The notes under the pieces are model-generated. The model was not told where the DNA came from and searched no databases. It saw only the letters and a program-made list of their open reading frames with translations. A stretch of DNA of 37,680 bases from an uncultured Clostridia bacterium (GTDB lineage: Bacteria; Bacillota; Clostridia; TANB77; CAG-508), in contig CANQRY010000012.1 of assembly GCA_947626335.1 (NCBI GenBank), forward strand, positions 1 to 37,680. The letters are read 5' to 3'. Positions 26,056 to 35,266 of this stretch are shown piece by piece. The translations under genes and the position numbers were made by a program. The number at the start of each line of letters is the position of its first letter. Position 1 is the first letter of the stretch.

Positions 26056-26131
26056 GGGCGCATAGCTCAGCTGGGAGAGCATCTGCCTTACAAGCAGGAG
26101 GTCATAGGTTCGAGCCCTATTGCGCCCACCA
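26056..26131 (+). tRNA. tRNA-Val (anticodon UAC)
   Basis: Cloverleaf with acceptor GGGCGCA/TGCGCCC, anticodon loop CTTACAA (TAC), T loop TTCGAGC and encoded CCA. tRNA-Val(UAC) is a known class of substrate for the ho5U/mo5U pathway encoded at 7.4-10 kb. Confidence 0.97.
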
Positions 26132-26168
26132 TTTTTTAAAATAAAGCCAAAACAAAAATATTTGTTAC

Positions 26169-26245
26169 GGCCTGGTAGTTCAGTTGGTTAGAACGCTAGC
26201 CTGTCACGCTAGAGGTCGACGGTTCGAGCCCGTTCCAGGTCGCCA
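26169..26245 (+). tRNA. tRNA-Asp (anticodon GUC)
   Basis: Cloverleaf with acceptor GGCCTGG/CCAGGTC, anticodon loop CTGTCAC (GTC), discriminator G as expected for Asp, and encoded CCA. Second gene of the three-tRNA operon. Confidence 0.97.
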
Positions 26246-26253
26246 TTTTTTAC

Positions 26254-26329
<76 letters not shown>

Positions 26330-26330
26330 A

Positions 26331-26358
26331 AAAAGCAGCTTTTAAAGCTGCTTTTTTA
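26331..26358 (+). terminator. Terminator of the tRNA operon
   Basis: AAAAGCAGC/GCTGCTTTTT stem immediately after tRNA-Phe, with the T run continuing the stem. Confidence 0.85.
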
Positions 26359-26440
26359 ATTGGTTTAATGTCATTTAAAAAATCCTTTTTATATCTTTTT
26401 AGTCTGTCCTTTGAAAAATCAAATAATAATCTAATATATT

Positions 26441-27128
26441 TTATCGTTCTTCTTCTATATCCATTTCTCTTTCCAAAGCATTTTTATTAACCAATACTCC
26501 ATTAATAATTTTAAAAGGATATTGTTGTTTTGGTATTATATCTTTTACAATTATTGTCTCTGATACTTCTTCTCCTAATTGAAAATCTAAATTTTCATCT
26601 ATTTCAGAATATCTTTCTGGATGTTCTTTAAAATTTTTATAGTTTATTTTTCTATATCCCATTGATTTGTAGAAGTTATCTGCTCTATTTTCTAAATCAC
26701 TTTTATCTCTAGCAATATTATTCATTCTATCTGTTGATAATTGCATTGGATTATATTCTCCTCTAATTCTATAGCCCTGATATTTTTGCATTATATAATC
26801 AGCAATTTCACTTAAATTACTTGCTATTTTTCTTCCTCTAAATTCATCATAGCAATATATTGTATCCAAAAAAAATCTTCTATTAGGGTAAAAATATATA
26901 TTCATATATCCGAGTATCCCTACCTTCTTGATTTTTTGATTTTAGCATAAAGCATTCCCCTAAATTTATATAAATTTCTACAATATTAAGAGCTCCTTTT
27001 CCATCTTTAAATATTGCAAACTTTTTATCTAAATTATAACCTTGCTTAGCCATTTTTTCTTTATATTCTAAAAATCCGCTATACTCTTCACTATTAATAA
27101 TTCCTTCTATTAATTTTTCTATTTTCAT
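26441..27128 (-). CDS. GNAT-like acetyltransferase, split by a +1 shift at CGG
   Basis: When joined, a 228-aa protein. The first frame (from 27128) reads EGRDT then CGG at 26910-26912 (codon 73) and soon stops. Reading GGA gives DTGYMNIYFYPNRRFFLDTI and an open frame to 26441. The central part (YCYDEFRGRKIASNLSEIAD, then ENRADNFYKSMGYRKI) matches the acetyl-CoA loop (R-G-x-x-I-A) and the FY-x-S-x-G-[FY] end of GNAT enzymes. The substrate is unknown. The family call is moderate; the joining is supported by the domain running on only after the shift. A caller would report two overlapping ORFs. Confidence 0.68.
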
Positions 27129-27233
27129 ACTTAAAATTCTTCCTACAATTTATTATGATTTATTTTGATAAATAATATCATAAATATATATTTTTATCAA
27201 CTATTAGTAAAAAGAGGTATTTATCTAAAACAC

Positions 27234-27262
27234 TTGAAAAATCATTCAAAAAATGATATTAT
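27234..27262 (+). promoter_or_regulatory. Promoter of the DUF1737 gene
   Basis: TTGAAA, 17-bp spacer, TATTAT. The ~80-nt leader contains a hairpin TTAATCC/GGGTTAA near 27278-27301. Confidence 0.55.
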
Positions 27263-27347
27263 ATTTATGTTAATTCCTTTTAATCCTGTTTTACGGGTTA
27301 ATATATAGACAGCAAAAGTAAAATTATTATTTTCAGGAGGTAAAAAA

Positions 27348-27530
27348 ATGAAATATCAGGTTGTTCATGAAATTGCTAATGGTGAGTATGTTTTAATTCT
27401 TGAACTTGAAAGAAAAGTTAATGCTCTTTGTGCAGAAGGTTGGAAACCTGAAGGAGGCATTTTTGTTATGCGTACTGGTGATTCGTATTCTGCTTTTTCT
27501 GCTTTCCAAGCAATGGTAAAAGAAGAATAA
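27348..27530 (+). CDS. Small DUF1737 domain protein
   Basis: 60 aa. The pattern KYQVVHEIANGEYVLILELE, then VNALCAEGWKPEGGI and a short final strand, matches DUF1737, a small domain of unknown function found in many bacteria. It has a strong GGAGG site, its own promoter and its own terminator, so it is a real monocistronic gene. No CGG codon is present. Confidence 0.82.
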   Translation: MKYQVVHEIANGEYVLILELERKVNALCAEGWKPEGGIFVMRTGDSYSAFSAFQAMVKEE

Positions 27531-27540
27531 ACAACCAAAA

Positions 27541-27582
27541 ACAAAGCGAAAACTGATTTAAGGTTTTCACTTTGTTTTTTAT
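27541..27582 (+). terminator. Terminator of the DUF1737 gene
   Basis: ACAAAGCGAAAAC pairs with GTTTTCACTTTGT (one mismatch) and is followed by TTTTTTAT. It lies between convergent genes and may also stop ctpA transcription. Confidence 0.8.
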
Positions 27583-27628
27583 CACTTATTTTCTATATTT
27601 TTTAGAAAACAAAATTGCCTACACATTT

Positions 27629-28849
27629 TTAATTTTGATTTAATACTTCTATTGCTTTTTGTAACTGTGTATCTTTTCCTTCTGGAACTTCTAATAATTG
27701 TTTTAGCTCTGATGGTAAATCTATTTCTATATCTGGCTTAATTCCAAGTTCGTGTATTGTATGTTTTTTTGGTGTATAGTATTCATTTGTTGTAATTTTT
27801 ATACCACTTCCATCCGATAATTGATGTAATTCTTGAATTATTCCTTTACCATAAGTTGATGTTCCAACTATTGTTGCTTTTCCATTATCCATTAAGGCTC
27901 CTGCTAGAATTTCTGAAGCACTAGCGGTATAAACATTTGTTAATACTACAATTGGTTCAGTAACTATAGGATCTTCTTTTGCTTTTGTAATTTCTTCTTT
28001 TCCTGTTTTGTCAGTTGTAATTAGTAAAGTAGAATTCTTTTCTACTATCATATCTGCAATTTTTATTGATTCGTCTACAACTCCTCCTCCATTATCGCGA
28101 AGATCTATAATTAGTTTTTTTATTCCTTTTTCTTTTAGTTCTTGATATTTTGTTTTAAATTCCTCTGCACTACCACCTTCGAAATCTGCAATTGCCATAT
28201 AGCCAATATCTCCTTCAAGTACTTTTGTCTCAATATGGCTTATCACTACTTTCCTTCTTGTTAATTCCATTGTTTTTGTTTCGTTTCCACGCAAAATTTC
28301 AATAGTAACTTTTGTACCTTCTTTGCCTTTCATTTTTGTGGCAGCTTCATCCATTTGACTACCACTATATTCAACTCCATCTATTTTAGTTATAATATCT
28401 CCCGATAAAATTCCTGCTTCTTCAGCTGGTGAATTTTCTATTGGCTTTATAATTAAAATGGCATTTTTTTCAGTATCCATAGTCATATATATACCTATTC
28501 CTACAAAGTTGCCTTCTGTTTCTGTCATAATTTCTTCCATTTCTTCTTTTGTATAATAAGTAGTATATGGATCTCCTAATGCTGCAACATAGCCCTTTAT
28601 TGCTCCATTTATAAGTTCTTCGTCATTTATTTCTCCCATGTATTTTTTTTCAAGTTCTGTTCTAAATCTAGAAAGTGTGTATTCTAGTCCTTCTAGTGTA
28701 TTAGTTCCCTTTGAACCTAGGCCTAAAACATTACCACCATTTATTAAATATTTATAAGTAGCAAATGCAGTAATTAAAGAAGTAATAATTATTATAATAA
28801 GTGTGTACATTATAAGTTTATAAATTCTTTGTGTTTTTTCGTTTTCCAT
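27629..28849 (-). CDS. S41 family C-terminal processing protease (CtpA/CtpB type)
   Basis: 406 aa. One N-terminal membrane helix (about 10-32) anchors an extracellular protease. A PDZ domain (about 95-185, GNFVGIGIYMTMDTEKNAIL, SPAEEAGILSGDIITKIDGV) precedes the S41 core with catalytic Ser in TASASEILAGAL and Lys in TSTYGKGIIQ. Ctp proteases act on wall hydrolases or sporulation signalling. It is the last gene of the ftsE-ftsX-M23-M23-ctpA operon, so it probably tunes hydrolase activation at division or sporulation. Confidence 0.93.
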   Translation of the reverse strand: MENEKTQRIYKLIMYTLIIIIITSLITAFATYKYLINGGNVLGLGSKGTNTLEGLEYTLSRFRTELEKKYMGEINDEELINGAIKGYVAALGDPYTTYYTKEEMEEIMTETEGNFVGIGIYMTMDTEKNAILIIKPIENSPAEEAGILSGDIITKIDGVEYSGSQMDEAATKMKGKEGTKVTIEILRGNETKTMELTRRKVVISHIETKVLEGDIGYMAIADFEGGSAEEFKTKYQELKEKGIKKLIIDLRDNGGGVVDESIKIADMIVEKNSTLLITTDKTGKEEITKAKEDPIVTEPIVVLTNVYTASASEILAGALMDNGKATIVGTSTYGKGIIQELHQLSDGSGIKITTNEYYTPKKHTIHELGIKPDIEIDLPSELKQLLEVPEGKDTQLQKAIEVLNQN

Positions 28850-28956
28850 TTTAAAGTTTTCCTTTCCTATTTTCTATATTATTATACTTTAACTCTTAAA
28901 TGATATTATTATTTTGTTCAAAAATATATGACTTTATTTTACGCTTAAAATTTTTA

Positions 28957-30192
28957 TTATGGTGCATTTACATATTTTAATGGGTCTTGTGTGCTTCCGT
29001 TTATTCTAACTTCAAAGTGTAAATGTGGACCTGTTGAGTTTCCGGTGCTTCCTGTTTTTAATATAATTTCACCTTGTTTTACTTCTTGTCCTCTTTGAAC
29101 AAGCACTTCTTGTCCATGTCCATATAATGTGGTAATTCCATTACCATGATATACCATTACGCAATTTCCATAAGAGCCTAATTCTCCTGCATATGTAACT
29201 ATTCCATCTAATACAGATACCGCTGGTGCTCCATAACCTGTATTTCCAATATCTATTCCTTGATGTAATTTAATAATTCCTTCAATTGGGTGCTCTCTTG
29301 TTCCATAATATGAAGTTATTTTTGTTCCATTTATTGCTACAGGCCATATCATTTCTGTTCCTGTATATTGTATTATAATTTCTCCTTCATAGCCACTCAG
29401 CTCTTGAATTCTTGCTTCTATTGCTAACATATTATTTTTGTATTCTTGCATTTGATCGTTAAATTCTTTTTCTTTTTCTGATAAATTTTGCATTTTTCCT
29501 TCTTGTAATGTTTTTGTATTTCGTAAAATAACTTCTGATTGCTCTGCTTTTGCTTTTAACTCTGTTACTTCTTTGTTTTCGGTTTCTAGTTTTTCTTTTG
29601 ACTCTCTAATTATTCTTAATTGTTCATCTACCTCAGAAATTAAAGCATTATCATATTCTGCCATTTCAAGAATTCCATTATATATTTCTAAAAATTCAGA
29701 TAAACTATTTGCAGATAAAAGAACGTCTAAATATGCAATATCTCCTGCTTCATATATTGCAACTAATCGTTCTTTTAATAAAGCCTCTTTTTGTTCATAG
29801 TCTTTTGTAACTTTTTCTAAATTTGCTGTAGTTTCAGTTATTGATGTTTCTAGTTCTTGTAGTCTTGTATTTAAATTTTCGTTTTCTTGTTCATAGCTAC
29901 GTATTTTGTCATCAAGTTCTTGAATTTCTAGAAGCGTATTTGACATTTCTGTTTTTACGTATTCTATTTGACTATTTATTTCTTCAATTTTATTTTGTGT
30001 TTCGTTTTTTTGATTATTTAAATCATCTATATTATCTATGTTTTCTATATTATTTATGAAATTATTTTCTTGATTACCATTTTCTATATTTTCTGCATTG
30101 TTAATTACACTTTCAGATGCAAAAGATGAAATAGAAATTGATAATAATAAAATTACAACAAGGAGAATACTTGAAAGTTTTTGTTTTACCAT
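28957..30192 (-). CDS. Secreted M23 family peptidoglycan hydrolase/activator with coiled coil (EnvC-like)
   Basis: 411 aa. A signal peptide (about 1-26, ending near SFAS) is followed by a long coiled coil (about 45-265) and a C-terminal LytM domain (about 290-405) with HQGIDIG, YHGNGITTLYGHG and GPHLHFEVRING, so the zinc ligands H-x(3)-D and HxH are intact and it may be an active endopeptidase. Like EnvC or PcsB, it is expected to couple to FtsEX at the membrane. It follows a second paralogous M23 gene by 27 bp. Confidence 0.92.
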   Translation of the reverse strand: MVKQKLSSILLVVILLLSISISSFASESVINNAENIENGNQENNFINNIENIDNIDDLNNQKNETQNKIEEINSQIEYVKTEMSNTLLEIQELDDKIRSYEQENENLNTRLQELETSITETTANLEKVTKDYEQKEALLKERLVAIYEAGDIAYLDVLLSANSLSEFLEIYNGILEMAEYDNALISEVDEQLRIIRESKEKLETENKEVTELKAKAEQSEVILRNTKTLQEGKMQNLSEKEKEFNDQMQEYKNNMLAIEARIQELSGYEGEIIIQYTGTEMIWPVAINGTKITSYYGTREHPIEGIIKLHQGIDIGNTGYGAPAVSVLDGIVTYAGELGSYGNCVMVYHGNGITTLYGHGQEVLVQRGQEVKQGEIILKTGSTGNSTGPHLHFEVRINGSTQDPLKYVNAP

Positions 30193-30219
30193 TTGCTATT
30201 CTTCTCCTCCTTTTTTAAA

Positions 30220-31398
30220 TTAATATATTAAGTTTGGCAAGCTTACTAAACCACAAGTAAGTGGATTTATTTCTGACATATAATATGGGGTTGTTAATAC
30301 TTCAAAATGTAAATGTGGTCCTGAGCCAACGCCAGTGTTACCGCTATACGCAATAAGCTGTCCTCTTTTTACATATTGTCCTGCAGATACTACATATCTG
30401 CTTAAGTGTTGGTATCTTGTGTATAAATCATCAGCATGTTTAATTAATACAAACTTACCTCTTGCGTTTGTTTGCATAACACTTAAAACATATCCATCTG
30501 CTGATGCATATACTGGAGTTCCTATTATTACTCCTATGTCTACTCCTCTGTGGTTACTACTAGCTCCTGCTGTTGGAGAAGTTCTGTAGCCGAATTTTGA
30601 TGTTATTACATTATAATATGGAGATGAGCTTGATAAAGGCCAGCCAAGTGTCCCTGAAAAGCTACCACTATATACTCCTGCTGCGTTTTGAGCTTGCTCT
30701 CTAATTTTTCTATCAATGTCGGCAATATCATTATTATATGCATCTATTTCTTTTTGCAAAGCTTTTTCTTTATCAGTTAATGTTGCAATTTTAGCTTGTT
30801 TAGATGCTTTTGTAACTTTAACTTGAGTTTGCTTTGACTCTACTGTTTTTTTAGAATCGTCTAATTTATCTTTTTTCTCTTGAAGCTCGTTTTTGGCTTT
30901 TTCTACTGCTTTTCTTTGTGCTTCTAGTTCATCTAATTGTTTATTATCTGCTTCTGCCATTTCTTTCATTCTTGCTTCTATTGAAAAATAATCCCATATA
31001 CTTTCAGAAGACAAAATAGCATCTAAAAATGTAACTTGTCCTTCTTCATATATTGCAACTAGTCTGTGTTCTAGTAATTCTTGTTTTTCTTCAAATTCTG
31101 ATTGAAGTTCTTCTATTTCTTTAGTTTTAGATTTTATATCTTTTTGTAATTTTGAAATACTTTCTTCTAATTCGTTTATTTCTTTTTCATATTGTGCTAT
31201 GGTATTATCTAAACTTTCAATTTCAGACATAGTAGATTTTTTTTCGCTTGTTACTTCATCTTTTTCGTCTTTTGCTTCATTTATTTTGTTTTGCAGTGCA
31301 TTTTTTTGGTCTGAATAGCTACTAGCATAAATTACTTGCATAAATGTTACTAGTAATAAGAAAATTGCTAGTAAAACAGATATTACTTTTCTTTTCAT
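30220..31398 (-). CDS. Secreted M23 family peptidoglycan hydrolase with coiled coil (FtsX partner)
   Basis: 392 aa. A signal peptide (about 1-25), coiled coil (about 28-250), then a LytM domain with HRGVDIG, KHADDLYTRYQHL and GPHLHFEVLTT; zinc ligands intact. It lies 18 bp after ftsX, the position of PcsB/EnvC-type partners whose coiled coil binds the FtsX ectodomain. It shares its layout with the next gene, pointing to an old tandem duplication. Confidence 0.92.
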   Translation of the reverse strand: MKRKVISVLLAIFLLLVTFMQVIYASSYSDQKNALQNKINEAKDEKDEVTSEKKSTMSEIESLDNTIAQYEKEINELEESISKLQKDIKSKTKEIEELQSEFEEKQELLEHRLVAIYEEGQVTFLDAILSSESIWDYFSIEARMKEMAEADNKQLDELEAQRKAVEKAKNELQEKKDKLDDSKKTVESKQTQVKVTKASKQAKIATLTDKEKALQKEIDAYNNDIADIDRKIREQAQNAAGVYSGSFSGTLGWPLSSSSPYYNVITSKFGYRTSPTAGASSNHRGVDIGVIIGTPVYASADGYVLSVMQTNARGKFVLIKHADDLYTRYQHLSRYVVSAGQYVKRGQLIAYSGNTGVGSGPHLHFEVLTTPYYMSEINPLTCGLVSLPNLIY

Positions 31399-31416
31399 AT
31401 GCGTATTTCTCCTTTT

Positions 31417-32346
31417 TTATACTTCTAAGTATTTTCTCATTGAAATTGCACTTCCTATTGCACCAATTCCAATGCCTAAGCACAAGTAAATTATTGTTAA
31501 TGTTCCGAATATATCTTTTGTTGATAATAATGTTACAAACATGTTTCCTTCTGCTAATGACTGCTCTATTTGGCTAGATACTCCATTATACGCACCGCCT
31601 AAAATTAAAACTGAAAGTAGAACTGCCATTATACCAATTAGCATACCTTCAACCATAAATGGCCACCTTATAAATCCATTTGTTGCACCTACATATTTCA
31701 TAATTGAAATTTCTTTTCGCCTTGCATGTACTGTTAGTTTTATTGTGTTTGTAATAATAAATATTGATATTAAAACTAAAATTACTAAAATAACAATTGT
31801 AACTACTTTTATTCCGTCTGCAAGTTTAATAAGTGCTTGTATTGTTTCTGATTTAACTTCAACATGGTGAATTACATCAGATGAATTTTCTATTTGAGTT
31901 TTTACATCATTCATTTTTGTTAGGTCTGTTAAAGTTACTATGTAAGAAGCTCTAAAAGGATTATTTTCTCCTTCATAGGTTGAAAGAAGTTCTTTTCTAT
32001 CTTTAAGAATTCTTTTCATGTCTTCTAGCGCTTCTTCTTTAGTTGTATATGTAACTGTATTTACATATTCTAGCCCTCTTATTTTATTGCCTAATTCTTC
32101 TGTTTGCGTTTCTGTGGCTTCATCTAGAATAAAAACTCTCATTCCTTGTTCTTCTTCTACTGTTTTTGTAATATGATTTACATTTTCGCCTACTATGTAA
32201 AAAATGCCGAATATGAACATTGTTGCACACATAATTATTAAAGATGCCATTGTAGACTTTTTGTTTTTAAATACGTTTCTAAAACCTTCTCCAATTAAAT
32301 AACCAAAAATACTATATCTCACTATTGTACCCACCTTTTTTATCAT
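31417..32346 (-). CDS. ftsX: Cell-division ABC transporter permease FtsX
   Basis: About 309 aa. N-terminal cytoplasmic tail and helix (about 30-50), an extracellular loop (about 55-170), then three C-terminal helices around the FtsX/MacB permease core (TIKLTVHARRKEISIMKYVG). It transmits FtsE ATP hydrolysis to extracellular hydrolases. The longest frame starts at ATG 32346 and overlaps ftsE by 35 bp; a GTG at 32322 with AAGGTGGG seven bases upstream is the better-supported start and would overlap by 11 bp. Confidence 0.94.
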   Translation of the reverse strand: MIKKVGTIVRYSIFGYLIGEGFRNVFKNKKSTMASLIIMCATMFIFGIFYIVGENVNHITKTVEEEQGMRVFILDEATETQTEELGNKIRGLEYVNTVTYTTKEEALEDMKRILKDRKELLSTYEGENNPFRASYIVTLTDLTKMNDVKTQIENSSDVIHHVEVKSETIQALIKLADGIKVVTIVILVILVLISIFIITNTIKLTVHARRKEISIMKYVGATNGFIRWPFMVEGMLIGIMAVLLSVLILGGAYNGVSSQIEQSLAEGNMFVTLLSTKDIFGTLTIIYLCLGIGIGAIGSAISMRKYLEV

Positions 32347-32999
32347 CTCTTATGATATTGCCTTCTTCAATTTGAATTACTCTTTTTTTCATTCTATCTA
32401 CAATATCTTTTGCATGTGTTGCTACTACTACAGTTGTTCCTCTATTATTTATATCATTTAAAAGTGTCATTATTTCCCAAGCTGTATCTGGGTCTAGGTT
32501 TCCGAGTTGGCTCGTCTGCAATTAACATAGATGGATTATTTACCAATGCTCTTGCTAATGCAACTCTTTGTTGTTCTCCACCTGATAACTCATTTGGATA
32601 CATTTTAGCTTTATTGCTTAATCCTACTAAAGATAATACCATTGGCACTTGTCTTCTAATGTGTCTTGGTGTTGACCTTACTATGTACATTGCATAAGCC
32701 ACATTATCATATACTGTTCTATCTGGTAAAAGTCTGAAGTCTTGGAACACTACTCCCATACTTCTTCTTAAAAAAGGTACTCTTTTAGGTTTTAAAAAAG
32801 TAGTATCTTTTCCATTTATAATAATATTACCTTGTGTTGGTTCTTCTTCTTTTAATATAAGTTTTATTAAAGTAGATTTTCCTGAGCCTGAACTTCCTAC
32901 TAAGAAAGCAAATTCCCCTTTATCAATTACAAAATTAGCATTATGTACTGCTTCTGTACCAGTATCATAGGTTTTGCTGACATTTCTAAATTCTATCAT
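32312..32999 (-). CDS. ftsE: Cell-division ATPase FtsE, split by a +1 shift at CGG inside the Walker B/D-loop
   Basis: ATP-binding subunit of FtsEX. Walker A GSSGSGKST (about 36-44), Q-loop VFQDFRLLPDRTV, signature LSGGEQQRVALARAL, then LIADEPT followed by CGG at 32502-32504 (codon 166). In zero frame this reads EPTRKPRP and soon stops; reading GGA restores EPTGNLDPDTAWEIM, the invariant Walker B/D-loop, then the H-loop VVVATHAKDIV, ending at 32312 (228 aa, the normal FtsE length). The restored glycine is near-universal in ABC ATPases. Without recoding the product lacks the D-loop and H-loop. It is the first gene of the ftsEX-hydrolase operon. Confidence 0.95.
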
Positions 33000-33124
33000 T
33001 TTTTTGATAACTCCCCTTATGTAAAATTTGATTTTTTGCTAAATTTCAAAACATTTTTACATTATTTTATCTTTACTCTTTTATCATAACAATAAATGAA
33101 TTTCTTTGCAATAGTTTTTTAAAG

Positions 33125-33172
33125 AAAAAACAGAATAATTTAGCCTTTAAATGCTGAATTTTTCTGTTTTTC
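33125..33172 (-). terminator. Terminator of the transketolase operon
   Basis: A long stem (AAAACAGAA with TTCTGTTTT, extended by an inner AATT/GC helix) and loop CTTTAAAT, with T-rich tail on the minus strand, between the transketolase stop and ftsE. Confidence 0.75.
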
Positions 33173-33208
33173 TCTTATTTTCTTAGTTTTTCAAAATTCA
33201 CAGAAAAT

Positions 33209-34135
33209 TTACAAAAGTTTTTCTGCAATAGAATTTCTATCAATTTTAAAATATTTTAATAGTTCTTCTGCTTTTCCAGATTTACCAAAAGTATCGTTTA
33301 TTCCCATTCTTATAACTTTTGTAGGATATTCTTCTGATAGAACTTCACATACACTTGTACCTAGTCCGCCAATTATGCTATGGTCTTCTACTGTAATTAT
33401 TTTTTTAGTTTCTTTTGCGCATTTTATAATAAGCTCTTTATCAATTGGCTTAATTGTATGAATATCAACTACACGAACATGAATATTCTTTTTTTCTAAT
33501 ATTTCTTGTGCAAAAAGTGCCTCTGATACAGTTACACCTGTTGCAATAATAGTTGCATCTGTTCCTTCTCCTATTTGGATACCCTTTCCTATTTCAAATT
33601 TTTGTTTTTTATCATAAATTATAGGAGTTTTGGCTCTTGCAAGTCTTACATAAACAGGTCCTTTTATTTTACTAATTTCTTCTATTACCCATTTTGTTTG
33701 TGTATCATCTGATGGAGAAATTACAGTCATGTTTGGAAGTGTTCTCATTAGACTTATATCTTCTAGCATTTGGTGTGTTGCACCATCTTCGCCAACAGTA
33801 ACTCCGCTATGAGTTGCACATATTTTTACATTTAAGTTTGGGTAGCAAATACTGTTTCTAATTTGGTCATAGGCTCTTCCTGCTGCAAATACAGCAAATG
33901 TGCTTGCATATGGTATTTTGCCATATGCAGCTAGTCCTGCTGCTATTCCCATCATATTTTGTTCTGCTATTCCAATATCTTTAAATCTCTCTGGAAAGTT
34001 TTTAGCAAAGATGCTTGTTTTTGTAGCTTGTGATAAATCGGCATCTAGTACAACAATATCTTCATTTTTCTTTCCTAATTCTGCTAATGCTTCTCCATAA
34101 CTTTGTCTTGTGGCGATTTTATTTTCAATATTCAT
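33209..34135 (-). CDS. Transketolase, C-terminal subunit
   Basis: Second half of a split transketolase (pyrimidine-binding and C-terminal domains) of the non-oxidative pentose-phosphate pathway. ATRQSYGEALAELGK, VLDADLSQATKT, FKDIGIAEQNMMGIAAGLA (with the catalytic Glu that activates thiamine diphosphate), FAVFAAGRAYDQIRNSICY and HSGVTVGEDGATHQ are all typical. About 308 aa from the ATG at 34135, preferred over the track-longest start at 34156 because AAGGAA lies upstream of it. It follows the N-terminal subunit by 56 bp. Confidence 0.94.
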   Translation of the reverse strand: MNIENKIATRQSYGEALAELGKKNEDIVVLDADLSQATKTSIFAKNFPERFKDIGIAEQNMMGIAAGLAAYGKIPYASTFAVFAAGRAYDQIRNSICYPNLNVKICATHSGVTVGEDGATHQMLEDISLMRTLPNMTVISPSDDTQTKWVIEEISKIKGPVYVRLARAKTPIIYDKKQKFEIGKGIQIGEGTDATIIATGVTVSEALFAQEILEKKNIHVRVVDIHTIKPIDKELIIKCAKETKKIITVEDHSIIGGLGTSVCEVLSEEYPTKVIRMGINDTFGKSGKAEELLKYFKIDRNSIAEKLL

Positions 34136-34191
34136 ATTAATTAATTCCTTGCACAAATATATTTAGGTTTTATTTGGTTTACCTATAACCT

Positions 34192-35029
34192 TTAGTCCAT
34201 AAAAGATTTTAGTTTTAGCTCATTAATTGCCATTTTATATTCTTCTTCATTTGGTGCTTTTCCATGCCATTCTACTTTGTTTTCCATAAAAGATACACCT
34301 TTTCCCTTAATAGTATTTGCTATAATTATACTTGGTTTTCCTTTTGTTTGCTTTGCACTATTAAAAGCATATATTAGTTTTTCTATATCGTTTCCATCTG
34401 TTTCAATTACATTAAATCCAAAACTTTCAAATTTTTGTTTAATATCTACTAATCCTGCAACTTCTTCAATTGTTCCATCTATTTGAAGTCCATTATGGTC
34501 TAAAATTACGCAAAGATTATCTAATTTGTATTTGCTGGCAGACATTGCAGCTTCCCAGATTTGGCCTTCATCAATTTCGCCATCTCCTACCAAACAATAA
34601 ACTCTACAACCTGCGCTATCTAGTTTTGAGCCAATAGCCATTCCAACTGCTGTAGATAAGCCCTGTCCTAATGAACCTGTTGACATATCTACTCCTGGAA
34701 CTTTTGTCATGTCAGGGTGCCCTTGCATAGCTCCTTCTAATGTTCTAAAACCATTTAAAAGTTCTTTTTTAAAATAGCCTTTTTCAGCAAGTGCTCCATA
34801 TAATGCGGGTGCACAATGACCTTTTGAAAGAACAAACCTATCTCTTTCTTTTACATTTGGTTTTTTAGGGTCTATATTCATTTGATTAAAATATAGTACT
34901 GTTAAAATATCTGCACATGAAAGTGATCCTCCGTGGGTGTCCAGACTTAGCACTATATACCTCATTTATAATATCAATTCTAATTTCGTTTGCAATATGC
35001 TCTAATGCTTCTATTTTGGTAATTTTCAT
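34192..35029 (-). CDS. Transketolase, N-terminal subunit, split by a +1 shift at CGG
   Basis: Thiamine-diphosphate-binding half. The ATG at 35029, with AAGGAAGG upstream, opens MKITKIEALEHIANEIRIDI and reads AKSGHP, then CGG at 34931-34933 (codon 33). Reading GGA restores SGHPGGSLSCADILTVLYF, the signature of the family, and the frame stays open to 34192 (278 aa, normal for this subunit). Later motifs: GHCAPALYGAL, MSTGSLGQGLSTAVGMAIG, and the ThDP motif GDGEIDEGQIWEAAM. A caller would start at the internal ATG at 34965 and lose the first 22 residues before the shift. Confidence 0.93.
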
Positions 35030-35171
35030 TATTAATATCATCCTTCCTTACATTTTCTTTTTATAAATGCAAAGTAATAATTTATTTGTTTTTATAATGA
35101 TATTTTATTAAAAGCTCTTTTAAAAGTCAATAGAATAAATTGTATAAATGTTTATTCATTTTATGAAAAAA

Positions 35172-35208
35172 ATTACAGATGATATTTCTATCACCTGTAA
35201 TCTCTAAA
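35172..35208 (-). terminator. Terminator of the uraA-upp operon
   Basis: On the minus strand ATTACAGGTGATA pairs with TATCATCTGTAAT (one G-U pair), 4-nt loop, then TTTTTTT. Confidence 0.9.
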
Positions 35209-35266
35209 TTTATATAGCTAGTTGACCATAAATTACCTAAAAATGAGCATTTTAGATTACTACAAC

